Of a stretch of DNA of 64,000 nucleotides, positions 54,755 to 63,085 are shown piece after piece. The first letter of the stretch is position 1, and every line of letters starts with the position of its first letter. The stretch spans positions 47,765 through 111,764 of the forward strand of contig WJMA01000036.1 of NCBI GenBank assembly GCA_014728175.1, given 5' to 3'. The stretch comes from Candidatus Fermentibacterota bacterium (GTDB lineage Bacteria; Fermentibacterota; Fermentibacteria; Fermentibacterales; JCC-6). The notes below the pieces were generated by a model that was not told the DNA's origin, did not search any database, and saw only the letters and a program-made list of their open reading frames with translations. A program made the position numbers and the translations under genes.

Positions 54755-55660
54755 TCACCTTCCGATAACCACAGCCAGTACCAGCCCGACCAGGCCGATC
54801 AGGCTCGGCCAGCGCCACAGGTAGCGGATGGCCTGCTCTATCCTCAGCCTGGGGAAGGCCGCGTTTACGAAAAGGCCCAACATCAGTATCACCAGCATCT
54901 TCAGAAGGAATATCAGCGGGTGGGACGCGCCCCCGAAGAGTAGGTTGACCGAGAGCGAGATGCCGATGAACATGCTCAGCGCATGCTGAACCTTGGCCAG
55001 GGCCAGGTAGGAGCCGCCGTACTCCACCATGGGCCCGGACGATATTTCCTGGGGTGCCTGCACCAGCTCGAAGGGCCTGATGGCCAGGATCGCCGGGAGA
55101 ATAAGCAGGTAGGCGACTCCGGAGACCACCAGGGGAAACGAGGCTATCGACCAGCCGGTCGCCCTCTGCAGGCGCACCACCTCCACTATGGATATGGTAT
55201 TGTACCTGGACATGAAAGCCAGCAGCACCAGAAGCAGCGGAAGCTCGTATCCTATGGCCAGCATCAGCTTGCGGGAGATTCCTATGCTGGCGTTGGGATT
55301 GGCCGACTCCCCGGCGCTAAGGGCTATTCCCAGAGGGCCCAGGAGCATCATGTACAGTATCACCAAAAGCCCTCCCGAGCCGCTGAGGGGGGCTACGTCA
55401 CCGAAGGGCAGAAAGAGCACGATTATCAGCGATCCGGCCAGCGACAGGACTATACCCAGGTCGAACAGCCTGCCGTGGCTGGCGCTGCGCTGGCTGAACA
55501 GCCTGATAATGTCTATCACCGGCTGCAGGATCGGCGGGCCGTAGCGCCAGTGCATCCTGGCCATGACCTTCCGGGAGAGCCCCAGGAAGAGAACTCCCAC
55601 CACCAGTGCTACGATCGGATACAGGAACAGCCAAACTACATGCATTACCACGGACTCCAT
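54755..55660 (-). CDS. nuoH: NuoH-type membrane subunit
   Basis: A 301-residue membrane subunit with about eight helices. MHWRYGPPILQPVIDIIRLFSQR is split from the NuoH mark RxGPxxLQPxxDxxKL, and FELVQAPQEISSGPMVEYGG includes the conserved Glu patch. It links the membrane antiporter part to NuoB/NuoD. Its start overlaps the NuoL-type gene by 16 bases. Confidence 0.93.
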   Translation of the reverse strand: MESVVMHVVWLFLYPIVALVVGVLFLGLSRKVMARMHWRYGPPILQPVIDIIRLFSQRSASHGRLFDLGIVLSLAGSLIIVLFLPFGDVAPLSGSGGLLVILYMMLLGPLGIALSAGESANPNASIGISRKLMLAIGYELPLLLVLLAFMSRYNTISIVEVVRLQRATGWSIASFPLVVSGVAYLLILPAILAIRPFELVQAPQEISSGPMVEYGGSYLALAKVQHALSMFIGISLSVNLLFGGASHPLIFLLKMLVILMLGLFVNAAFPRLRIEQAIRYLWRWPSLIGLVGLVLAVVIGR

Positions 55661-57504
55661 GCTATCTGTACGAATATCAGCGCCGCCAGGAACAGGATTA
55701 TGTACATCACGTAGTTACCTACGAAGCCGGTGTATATCTTCCTGGTAACCCCGCACACCGAGCCGGTCCATCCCGCTATCTTGAGGAAGAACGCGTCCAC
55801 GAAGTCCCTCACGTACGGCCCCACTATCCTGTACAGAGGGCTGTAGAAGCCTACCGTGTAATGGTACTTGCCGCTGGGAATCGCCGCCCCGGCGGCGTAG
55901 GTGTCGTCCTGGTCCACCGAGACCGACCGGCCTATCGCCCGCAGCACCAGCCACACGATGAAGCCGGCCACCGCCAGTGCCGCCAGCAGGTTGACCACGT
56001 TGAGGGTACCGGTCTCGGAGGGTATGCCCCAGATGCTTACGTTCAGCGACTCGAAGCCCAGGTAGGTTCCCACCTGGTCCACCACGCTGAGCGGTATGCC
56101 CGGCAGCACCCCGAACAGGAAGATCAGGACGGTGAGTATCACTATGGGAACCGCCATGGTGAAGGGTATCCCCTTTACGTCCCTGAACCTGTCGGGAAGC
56201 TGACCCAGGAAGATGTTGTGAATGAACTTGTAGCCGTAGAGGATCGTGCCCCAGGTACCCAGGAAGGCGGCGAAGGCCAGGAACGGCCGGCCTTCCAGCA
56301 CCAAAGATTTGTATATCAGCCACTTGGATACGAACCCGTTGGTCAGGGGGACCCCTATCAGCCCGCAGATGCCGACCAGGCCTCCGACGAAGGCAACGGG
56401 CATCCTCTTTATCAGGCCGCCCAGCGAGTCCAGGTCCCTTATCCCGCCGGTGCGGTACTCTATGGCCCCGGCTACGAAGAACAGCAGCGCTATGTAGATG
56501 CAGTGGTTGAGTATGTGGAAGGTGCCTCCCGCCATGCCCAGGTTGGTGGCCACCGACACCCCCAGCACCATGTATCCGCCCTGCCCCACCGTGCTCCAGG
56601 CCAGGATCCTCTTGGAGTCGTTCTGCATCAGGGCCCGGAAGGCGGCGAACACTATGGTGATCGCCCCTATCCAGGCCAGTACGTTGCTGTAGCTGAGCGC
56701 CCCCCACGCCAGCTTGCCCAGCATGGAGAAGCCCAGCATGGCGTACATCAGCAGGTAGAGTCCGTACAGACCCTTTCGGACCAGCACCGCGGAGAGGATG
56801 GCGGAGAACGGGGAAACCGCCTCCGCGTGCGCGTCCGGCAGCCAGGTGTGGAAGGGCCACAGCGCGTTTATTATCACGAAGGTCACCGAGAACAGCACCA
56901 AGACGAACAGGGCCTGGCCCATGGTTGTCGACTGCACGTGCCCCGCCAGCTCGGTTATGCTCAGGGTGTCGAAGGAGACGTAGAGGCTGACTATGGCCAC
57001 CAGCATGGTCAGCGATCCTATCAGGGACATGACTATGTATTTGATGCCGGCGAAGATGGCCTTGCTGCCACCCCGGAGGCTAATGAGCAGGTAGGTGCTC
57101 CAGCTCATCATCTCCCAGAATACGAAGAACGAGAGCAGATCTCCGGCCACTACCGTGCCCAGCATGCTGGCGTTTATAAACAGTAGTGTCGCATAGTAAT
57201 AATCCAGCCGTTCCTTGTTCCTCATGTAGACCAGGGAGTAGATGACCGAGAGCAGCCCTATTCCCAGAATGGTCACCGCGAAGAACCAGGACAGCATGTT
57301 CATCCGCACCGAGAGCTCCAGGCCCAAGAAGCCCAGGGGAAGTGCTCTCTCGAAGCTCTGGCCGTACAAAAGGCTTATCATCACCACCAGGGCCAGAGCG
57401 TTGAGCAGGGCGAAAGCGTTACGCAGGCCGGGGGAGATCTTGCCCAGAACGTAGGTAAGCAGGGCCCCTCCCAGGGCGACTCCCAACAGCAGCTCGACGG
57501 TCAT
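55645..57504 (-). CDS. NuoL/MbhH-type antiporter-like subunit
   Basis: A 619-residue proton/sodium antiporter-like subunit with some 14-16 helices. FFVFWEMMSWSTYLL has the helix-5 Glu, and WPFHTWLPDAHAEAVSPFSAIL is the broken helix 7-8 region. The helix-7 Lys common in the family (five residues before the Pro) is Ile here, while SAVLVRKGLYG has Lys and Arg in helix 8. A C-terminal extension of about 120 residues with two more helices recalls NuoL-like tails. It overlaps nuoH (16 bases) and the next antiporter gene (4 bases). Confidence 0.9.
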   Translation of the reverse strand: MTVELLLGVALGGALLTYVLGKISPGLRNAFALLNALALVVMISLLYGQSFERALPLGFLGLELSVRMNMLSWFFAVTILGIGLLSVIYSLVYMRNKERLDYYYATLLFINASMLGTVVAGDLLSFFVFWEMMSWSTYLLISLRGGSKAIFAGIKYIVMSLIGSLTMLVAIVSLYVSFDTLSITELAGHVQSTTMGQALFVLVLFSVTFVIINALWPFHTWLPDAHAEAVSPFSAILSAVLVRKGLYGLYLLMYAMLGFSMLGKLAWGALSYSNVLAWIGAITIVFAAFRALMQNDSKRILAWSTVGQGGYMVLGVSVATNLGMAGGTFHILNHCIYIALLFFVAGAIEYRTGGIRDLDSLGGLIKRMPVAFVGGLVGICGLIGVPLTNGFVSKWLIYKSLVLEGRPFLAFAAFLGTWGTILYGYKFIHNIFLGQLPDRFRDVKGIPFTMAVPIVILTVLIFLFGVLPGIPLSVVDQVGTYLGFESLNVSIWGIPSETGTLNVVNLLAALAVAGFIVWLVLRAIGRSVSVDQDDTYAAGAAIPSGKYHYTVGFYSPLYRIVGPYVRDFVDAFFLKIAGWTGSVCGVTRKIYTGFVGNYVMYIILFLAALIFVQIAWSPW

Positions 57505-58970
57505 TGTAGAACGCTCCTGACGTACTCGGCCCTATCCAGCAGCTCGGTGGCGGCCGACCCCACGGCATCGGCAACCGGCTGGGGGTAGATTCCCACGAAT
57601 ATGATCAGGGCCGCGAATATGAACATGGATACCAGGGCCACCGCGGGAGCGTAGCTCCTCCCGGTCTCGCCGCTGCCCTTCTTGAAGTAGATGGCCTGCA
57701 CCACCCGGAAGAAGTAGGCTCCCTCGATGAGGGTACCCAGAAGAACGAAACCCAGAAGGATGGTGAATATGCTCTGCTGCCGGGCCAGCGCCGCCCTCAC
57801 TATCAGGAACTTGCTGGGGAAACCCACGAAGGGAGGCAGCCCCACCAGAGAGAACGCGCCGATGGTAAACGCCAGCGAGGTCAGGGGCATCCGCTTGCCC
57901 ATTCCGTGCAGCGAGGATATCTCCATCGAGCCGCTGCGGTAGATCATGTAGCCGGCGGCCAGGAAGAGCAGAGCCTTGCTCAGGGTGTGGCTGAGAAGCT
58001 GGAACAGGCCTCCGGCCACCGAGTAGGAGGTGGCCATGGCCAGGGCGAAGAGGATCAGCCCTATCTGACCGATGCTGGAGTAGGCCAGCATCCTCTTTAC
58101 GTTGCTCTGGGCGAACGCGCACAGTTCCCCCAGAAGAAGCGTCAGGGCGCCCAGGAATACCATGAACATCAGTATGCTGGTGGCCCCGAAGACCGTGAAT
58201 ATCATCCGGACCATCGCGTACAGGCCCACCTCTATGGCGATTCCCGACAGTATGGCGCTTATGGACGAGGGGGCCGAGGAATGGGCGTCCGGAAGCCAGG
58301 CGTTCAGGGGGAATATGGCCGCCTCCACACCCAGCCCACTTATTATCAGGGCCAGGGGAACGAAGACCGATACCTGGTTGACCGATCCCATACGGTTGGC
58401 GATGTCCGCCATGTTCAGGGTTCCGAACTGGCCGTACAGAAGACCGATCCCCATCAGCAGCAGCCCCGAGCCCACCGCGCCCTGGATCAGGTATTTCACG
58501 GACGCTTCCAGGCCGCTCTTGTTCCCCATGTAGGCAACCAAGGCGTAAGAGGAGATGCAAAGGATCTCGAAAAATACGAACAGGTTGAACACGTCTCCGG
58601 TCAGAACCACCCCGGTGGCTCCCACCAGCAGCAAGAGGTAGAGCAGATGGTACCTGTCCACGGGGCCGGTTCTTATGTACGCCATGGCGTAGACGGCGAT
58701 GCCCAGGCCGGCCAGGGCGATGAGTGCCGCGAACAGCACTCCCACCGGACCGGCGTATAGGTTTATGCAGAAGGGGGGCGGAAAGCCCCCTATCTTCTCC
58801 ACTACGGGTTGGTCCAGGACACCCGGCATCAGGGTGATCGCCACCACCAGGTTGAACAGGCAGGCTACGACCGGTACCAGCATGGCTGCCCTGCGGGAGA
58901 CCAGGCTGATAAGGGGGACCAGGAAGGCCAGACCCAGGGGCACCGCTATCAGGAGCACGGGGCTTACCAT
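57501..58970 (-). CDS. mrpD: MrpD/NuoN-type antiporter subunit
   Basis: A 489-residue subunit with about 14 helices. FNLFVFFEILCISSYALVAY holds the helix-5 Glu. The helix-7 region reads GLGVEAAIFPLNAWLPDAH, with Glu where MrpD and NuoL/M/N usually have Lys, and helix 8 reads GIAIEVGLYAM, again with Glu in place of Lys. The same Glu pattern may be normal in Mbh/Mbx-type subunits. It overlaps mrpC by 7 bases and the NuoL-type gene by 4. Confidence 0.9.
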   Translation of the reverse strand: MVSPVLLIAVPLGLAFLVPLISLVSRRAAMLVPVVACLFNLVVAITLMPGVLDQPVVEKIGGFPPPFCINLYAGPVGVLFAALIALAGLGIAVYAMAYIRTGPVDRYHLLYLLLLVGATGVVLTGDVFNLFVFFEILCISSYALVAYMGNKSGLEASVKYLIQGAVGSGLLLMGIGLLYGQFGTLNMADIANRMGSVNQVSVFVPLALIISGLGVEAAIFPLNAWLPDAHSSAPSSISAILSGIAIEVGLYAMVRMIFTVFGATSILMFMVFLGALTLLLGELCAFAQSNVKRMLAYSSIGQIGLILFALAMATSYSVAGGLFQLLSHTLSKALLFLAAGYMIYRSGSMEISSLHGMGKRMPLTSLAFTIGAFSLVGLPPFVGFPSKFLIVRAALARQQSIFTILLGFVLLGTLIEGAYFFRVVQAIYFKKGSGETGRSYAPAVALVSMFIFAALIIFVGIYPQPVADAVGSAATELLDRAEYVRSVLQ

Positions 58971-59323
58971 TTCAGCTCCTTTATCTTGCGCATGTCCAGG
59001 GTGCCGTAATTCTGGTACAGCCTGACGGCCAGACCCAGGGCCAGGGCCAGAACCGCAACCCCGATGACTATCGCGGTCAGGACCAGGGCCTGGGGAACGG
59101 GGTCCACCATGGAGCCGGAGTCGATCCCCTCTCGGGAGAAGATGGGAGCGGTTCCGGAGGCCAGGTAACCCACGGAGATGAGGAACAGGTTGACTCCCGT
59201 GTCCAGTATGCTCAGCCCGATGATGATCTTTATCAGGTTGCGCTTGACCAGAATTACCAGCAGGCCGATGAGGATGAGCCCGAAAGCCCCCACGTAGTAG
59301 GCGTAGCTCTCCAGAAAGCTCAT
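58964..59323 (-). CDS. mrpC: MrpC/NuoK-type subunit
   Basis: A 119-residue, three-helix subunit: FGLILIGLLVILVKRNLIKI, then GLSILDTGVNLFLISVGYL, and PVPQALVLTAIVIGVAVLAL, which is the MrpC/MnhC signature, with a NuoK-like fold. Starting from ATG 59323 it overlaps the MbhE/MrpB gene by 4 bases and mrpD by 7. It completes the antiporter core. Confidence 0.93.
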   Translation of the reverse strand: MSFLESYAYYVGAFGLILIGLLVILVKRNLIKIIIGLSILDTGVNLFLISVGYLASGTAPIFSREGIDSGSMVDPVPQALVLTAIVIGVAVLALALGLAVRLYQNYGTLDMRKIKELKW

Positions 59324-60009
59324 TCGCTCTCCTCCACCAAATCGTCTATCACGCCCGCCAGCTCGGCGCCCACCTTGAATCCGATGGCCACGTAGATGAT
59401 GGGGATGATGCCTGCGCTGAACAGGTGGTTGACCGTTCCCTTGGGCAGGTAGTTGGATAGGAAGAAGTGTCCCGCCGCGGTCAGCCCCAGCAGCCCCAGA
59501 CCTACGAAGACCAGGCCTCCCAGCGACTCGGTGGCCTTGCTCCATCCATGCCTTATCCTCCTGCCGCGGCATCCCAGGTAAACCAGCAAAAAGGCGGAGG
59601 CCACGATCGCGCCTCCCTGAAACCCTCCCCCGGGAGTCAGGTGACCGTGGATGAAGATGTAGGCTCCGAACAGAAGGATCAGCGGAAACAGGAACCTGCA
59701 GCCGGTGTAGAGAACCAGGCTGGCTGGCTCGACGTCCCGGCGCCTGCCGGACGCGCTTCCCACAGCCAGCACGGCGCCCAGCCCCACGGCCGCCACGAAG
59801 AGCACGGTCACCTCGCCCAGAGTATCGAACGCCCTGTATCCCACAACCACGGACGTAACGATGTTGGCCGCGCCCGTATCGTCTCGGCCGCTTTGGATGT
59901 AGTAGCCACCCACGTTGGTCGTGTCCTCGCCGAAGGGAATCTCCATCAGGGTCTTGCCTATGCCCACCGCGATCACCGCCAGTACGACCAGGCTCAGGAA
60001 GATCCTCAT
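59320..60009 (-). CDS. mrpB: MbhE-MrpB fusion subunit
   Basis: A 229-residue protein that starts like MbhE (the C-terminal piece of MrpA in sodium antiporters), with VGYRAFDTLGEVTVLFVAAVG. It continues as MrpB/MnhB: FGAYIFIHGHLTPGGGFQGG and the later IPIIYVAIGFKVGAELAG. The two are separate in archaeal Mbh clusters. Starting at ATG 60009, it overlaps the MbhD-like gene by 4 bases. Confidence 0.9.
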   Translation of the reverse strand: MRIFLSLVVLAVIAVGIGKTLMEIPFGEDTTNVGGYYIQSGRDDTGAANIVTSVVVGYRAFDTLGEVTVLFVAAVGLGAVLAVGSASGRRRDVEPASLVLYTGCRFLFPLILLFGAYIFIHGHLTPGGGFQGGAIVASAFLLVYLGCRGRRIRHGWSKATESLGGLVFVGLGLLGLTAAGHFFLSNYLPKGTVNHLFSAGIIPIIYVAIGFKVGAELAGVIDDLVEESE

Positions 60010-60245
60010 TCCTCGTACCTCCTGGTCCTTCCAAGAGCGATCACGAAGATGGCGGTCACCAGGGCCGCGCCTATCGACGCCTCGGCCATGGCCACGTCGG
60101 GGGCGTGCAAGAAGTAGAAAAGTATGGAGGCTAGCAGGCTGACCACGCAGGATGCGATTACCGCGGCCAGAAGGTCTCTGAACACCAACGCGGCGATCGC
60201 CGCGCAGAGCATGAGCAAAACCAGGAGGGAGACCAGGATTATCAC
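60006..60245 (-). CDS. MbhD-like subunit (DUF4040)
   Basis: A 79-residue, three-helix protein. AALVFRDLLAAVIASCVVSL and FYFLHAPDVAMAEASIGAAL are the DUF4040/MbhD signature, equal to part of the MrpA C-terminal region. The acidic PDVAMAE segment is conserved in the family. It overlaps its neighbours by 4 bases on each side. Confidence 0.92.
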   Translation of the reverse strand: MIILVSLLVLLMLCAAIAALVFRDLLAAVIASCVVSLLASILFYFLHAPDVAMAEASIGAALVTAIFVIALGRTRRYEE

Positions 60246-60583
60246 GCCTCCTCCTTCTCGTACTCGCGGAAGGACTTCGTTTTGTCCACCGCGCTGCGGT
60301 CACAGAGGGAGACGCCGCACTTCCTGGAGGCCCGACCCAGGGCGTGGTTGGAGATGGGATTGGTGAGAAGGATGAACAGGGCGATCGCCAGTGCCTTCCA
60401 GAACCAGGCCGGTTCCATGATCCCCACCCCGATTATGGTCAGGAACGCTCCCAGGGTGGTGCATTTGGTTCCCGCCTGCAGCCGGTTGTAGACGTCGGGC
60501 ATTCTGAACACGCCCAGGCTGCCCAGGAACAGGAACAGAATGCCTGCCCCGGTCACCACGGCTCCCACCACCAGGAGGACCAT
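60242..60583 (-). CDS. mrpG: MrpG/MnhG subunit
   Basis: A 113-residue subunit with three helices. FLFLGSLGVFRMPDVYNRLQAGTKCTTLG, shown here by LGVFRMPDVYNRLQA, is the MrpG hallmark, and FILLTNPISNHALGRA follows near the end. It shares one base with the mrpF stop. Confidence 0.94.
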   Translation of the reverse strand: MVLLVVGAVVTGAGILFLFLGSLGVFRMPDVYNRLQAGTKCTTLGAFLTIIGVGIMEPAWFWKALAIALFILLTNPISNHALGRASRKCGVSLCDRSAVDKTKSFREYEKEEA

Positions 60584-60843
60584 CAGATGCCCCTCTCCAG
60601 GAACCTGGCTATGGCCACCGCCCCTATGAAGGTCAGCACGGCGTACACCAGGGAGACGTCGAGGTAAACCCTGCGCCCGAAGACGAACCCCATAAACACA
60701 AGCAGCGCGGTGGTTACGGTGCAGGCAGTGTCGGCGGCCACCGCTCTGTCCGCAGCCGTGGGGCCCCGGAGCAGCCGCAGCAGGCAGAGCAGAATGGCCA
60801 GTCCTATCACTCCGGAGAATACGAGTACCACCGTCTCGCTCAT
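60583..60843 (-). CDS. mrpF: MrpF/MnhF subunit
   Basis: An 86-residue, three-helix subunit. LRLLRGPTAADRAVAADTAC is the MrpF motif (GPTxxDRxxAxD). It overlaps mrpE by 4 bases and mrpG by one. Confidence 0.94.
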   Translation of the reverse strand: MSETVVLVFSGVIGLAILLCLLRLLRGPTAADRAVAADTACTVTTALLVFMGFVFGRRVYLDVSLVYAVLTFIGAVAIARFLERGI

Positions 60844-61394
60844 TCGAATATCACCCTCAGGTACCTCTCGAACCTTTCGCCCACCAGCCTGGTGGCCTCC
60901 TCGGTATCCTCCGACTTCACGTCGATCCAGTGTATCAGGAGCTCACTGCCTATGATGTCCAGGGTGAACGTTCCCGGAGTGAGAGTAATGGAGTTGGCCA
61001 GTATCATCTTGGCGATGTCCTGCCTTAGGTCGGTCTTGATAATTACTATTCCCGGATTGATGGGCAGCTTGGGGTGGATTATCCGCCAGGCCACGTCCAG
61101 GTTGGCCTTGATTATCTCCACGCCCAGAACTACCAGGTAGGAAATCATGAACCATATCCGCTTGATAGACAGCGGTGGCATGCCCAGCCCCAGATAGGTC
61201 TTGTTGAGGAACAGCGCCAGCAAGACGGAGACCACCACTCCCACCAGCAGCTCGTGCCAGTGCAGGCTGGAGGTTAGAACGAGCCAGGTCAAGAAGAGCA
61301 GGACCAGCAGATAGAGAAAGCTCCGGGTCCGCCCAGACTGCTGGCCGGAGTCCTCGTGCAACGTCTCTCTGTCCTCCATCCCTAACTCGGCCAA
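60840..61394 (-). CDS. mrpE: MrpE/MnhE subunit
   Basis: A 184-residue subunit with two to three N-terminal helices and a soluble C-terminal domain containing ANSITLTPGTFTLDI, the MrpE signature. TTG at 61394 is taken as start, 1 base after the rex stop codon, because GGAAGG lies six bases upstream; ATG 61379 is the alternative. It is the first structural gene of the complex. Confidence 0.9.
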   Translation of the reverse strand: MAELGMEDRETLHEDSGQQSGRTRSFLYLLVLLFLTWLVLTSSLHWHELLVGVVVSVLLALFLNKTYLGLGMPPLSIKRIWFMISYLVVLGVEIIKANLDVAWRIIHPKLPINPGIVIIKTDLRQDIAKMILANSITLTPGTFTLDIIGSELLIHWIDVKSEDTEEATRLVGERFERYLRVIFE

Positions 61395-61395
61395 A

Positions 61396-62052
61396 TCAAC
61401 CTTCCAATCTCATCTCCGCCAAACGACTCTGAAGCCGTGAGTGGTAGAGAAGGCGGGCCATCTCCATGCTCAAATCAACGCAGGTTATCTTGATGCCGTC
61501 GGGCATCGCCAAATCGCAGGGGGAGAAGGATAGAATGGCGCCCAGTCCTTCCTTGGCCAGCGACTTGGCTACCCCGGGAGCGGTGGAATCGGGTACCGCC
61601 AGTATGACCAGGTCGATCCCCCTCGATCTTATCTTCTTCCCCATCCCCTTCGTATCCTGTACAGTCACCGATCCGATCTTATGGCCGACCTTCCTGGGGT
61701 CCTTGTCGAAGGCCAGGGCGATCTTGAATCCCTCCAGCTCGAACTGGGAATGCTGAAGCAGAGCCCTGCCTACGTTGCCCACCCCGACCAGAGCCACCTC
61801 GGTGGGAGAGTCGAAGTCCAGGATCCTCCTGATGTTATCCAGAAGATCCTTTACGTTGTAGCCAACGCCCCTGGTACCGAACTCCCCGAAGTACGAGAAG
61901 TCCTTGCGGACCACCGCCGCGCTGACCCGGCATATCTCTGCAAGCCTTTTGGAGGATACGGTTTCCGTGCCCTCACGTATGAGGCAGGTGAGGGCCCTGA
62001 AGTAGGTGAAAAGCCTGTCGATGGTCTGGCTGGGTATGTCCTTGATGGTCAT
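61396..62052 (-). CDS. rex: Redox-sensing repressor Rex
   Basis: Rex binds DNA when NADH is low and lets go when NADH/NAD+ rises. The 218 residues from ATG 62052 have an N-terminal winged helix (RLAEICRVSAAVVRKDFSYF, GEFGTRGVGYNV) and a Rossmann domain with VALVGVGNVGRALL. The ATG at 62052 is chosen over an in-frame start at 62082: AAGGG lies five bases upstream of it, and the Rex operator falls directly in the leader. Rex is the first gene of the operon, one base before mrpE. Confidence 0.94.
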   Translation of the reverse strand: MTIKDIPSQTIDRLFTYFRALTCLIREGTETVSSKRLAEICRVSAAVVRKDFSYFGEFGTRGVGYNVKDLLDNIRRILDFDSPTEVALVGVGNVGRALLQHSQFELEGFKIALAFDKDPRKVGHKIGSVTVQDTKGMGKKIRSRGIDLVILAVPDSTAPGVAKSLAKEGLGAILSFSPCDLAMPDGIKITCVDLSMEMARLLYHSRLQSRLAEMRLEG

Positions 62053-62060
62053 GTAAGCCC

Positions 62061-62078
62061 TTGTGATCGTGTTCACAT
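62061..62078 (-). promoter_or_regulatory. Rex operator in the rex leader
   Basis: TTGTGATCGTGTTCACAT (plus-strand reading) matches the Rex consensus of TTGTGA and TCACAA half-sites around a short spacer. It lies 9 bases upstream of the rex ATG and 15 bases downstream of the -10 box. An extra TGTGAA half-site adjoins it. This suggests autoregulation of rex and of the whole complex. Confidence 0.72.
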
Positions 62079-62093
62079 TCACATAGAAATAGG

Positions 62094-62122
62094 AGGATAG
62101 AAGCCCTCCCGATTCTTGTCAA
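62094..62122 (-). promoter_or_regulatory. Near-consensus promoter of the rex-mrp-nuo operon
   Basis: On the minus strand TTGACA (62122-62117), a 17-base spacer and TATCCT (62099-62094) lie upstream of the Rex operator. Transcription would start some 7 bases after the -10 box, so bound Rex would block initiation or early elongation. No second strong promoter was noticed inside the operon. Confidence 0.68.
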
Positions 62123-62281
62123 GTAGGTTTTTTCCAGCGGTAAAAAAGAGGCCGGCCGACCTACGGCGGCTCCGGTCAGGGCTGGTTGGCGGACAACGGA
62201 TTCGGAGCTAAACCGACCGGATTCGTGCGAAAAAATCTACGCAATCCGGCTACGAATTTAAATTCTCTCGACCGTACCTGT

Positions 62282-63085
62282 TTATCCTTCCTCCTTCCCC
62301 ATGGCCATCATCTCCTCCAGCGTAACGTCCGGATGGTGGTACCTGATCTCGTCGGTGGTCTTGTCCCCGTATTGCACTGCGTCCTCGGGGCACCAGTGGA
62401 AGCATGCGAAGCAAGCTTCACAGCGATTCCCCCACTCCGGTCTCCCGCTCACCAGGGTGACGTTTCCCGTGGGGCAAATGCGCGCGCATACCCCGCACCC
62501 GGTGCACTTCTCGTCCGCGCCGTACTTATCCGCCGCCTTCTCCAGGCTACGCACGAATCCGCGGTGCAGCGGCCCGCCCAGACGGCCGAAGAACCTGATG
62601 ATGGCGGGTGTATCCTCCCAGATGCCCTTCTGACGGCTTTTTACCCCGTCCACTATCCTTGCTATAGTCTCCTCCGCCGAGGCGATCTTCTTCCTCCGTT
62701 TCTCCAGGGAGGGCAACCCGCCAAAGCCGGGGTAATTGCTAGGCATCCTGACCGCGAATCCCGCATCGAGCTTTATTCCCCCGTGCGCCAGGAGTTTTTC
62801 GGTCGTCGACAGGCTCGGCCCGGGAGCACCGCCGGAGGTTATGGCCGCGAACACGTAAGGCTTCCCCGATTCCGGGGCATCGAGGCCTTCGGCGAACCGC
62901 TCCACAAGCCTGGGAGGGCCCCAGGCGTAGACGGGAAAGACCATGCCTACAACGTCCAGTCCCTCGAGGGATACCTCTTTCGTACTCGCCATGGGAACAA
63001 GCTCGGCATCGATGTCTTCGGCTATCTCCTTGGCGAGCTTCAGGGAATTGCCCGACCCGGAGAACCAGTAGATCCTAGAGCTCAT
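62282..63085 (-). CDS. EFR1-type flavodoxin/ferredoxin fusion protein
   Basis: A 267-residue protein. The N-terminal flavodoxin-like domain starts WFSGSGNSLKLAKEIAED (phosphate loop), and the C-terminal part has two [4Fe-4S] sets, CTGCGVCARICP and CEACFACFHWCP. This matches the EFR1 family of electron carriers seen in anaerobes. It would shuttle electrons between FMN and ferredoxin-type clusters. Its start overlaps the end of the broken nucleotidyltransferase gene by 4 bases, as ATGA. It points away from the rex promoter region, 62123-62281, which is otherwise empty. Confidence 0.92.
   Translation of the reverse strand: MSSRIYWFSGSGNSLKLAKEIAEDIDAELVPMASTKEVSLEGLDVVGMVFPVYAWGPPRLVERFAEGLDAPESGKPYVFAAITSGGAPGPSLSTTEKLLAHGGIKLDAGFAVRMPSNYPGFGGLPSLEKRRKKIASAEETIARIVDGVKSRQKGIWEDTPAIIRFFGRLGGPLHRGFVRSLEKAADKYGADEKCTGCGVCARICPTGNVTLVSGRPEWGNRCEACFACFHWCPEDAVQYGDKTTDEIRYHHPDVTLEEMMAMGKEEG

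Noticed and set aside
55606..57186. A 526-residue open frame on the plus strand
   Set aside because: It is antisense to the NuoL-type gene and its product is Gln/Gly/His-rich without family features.
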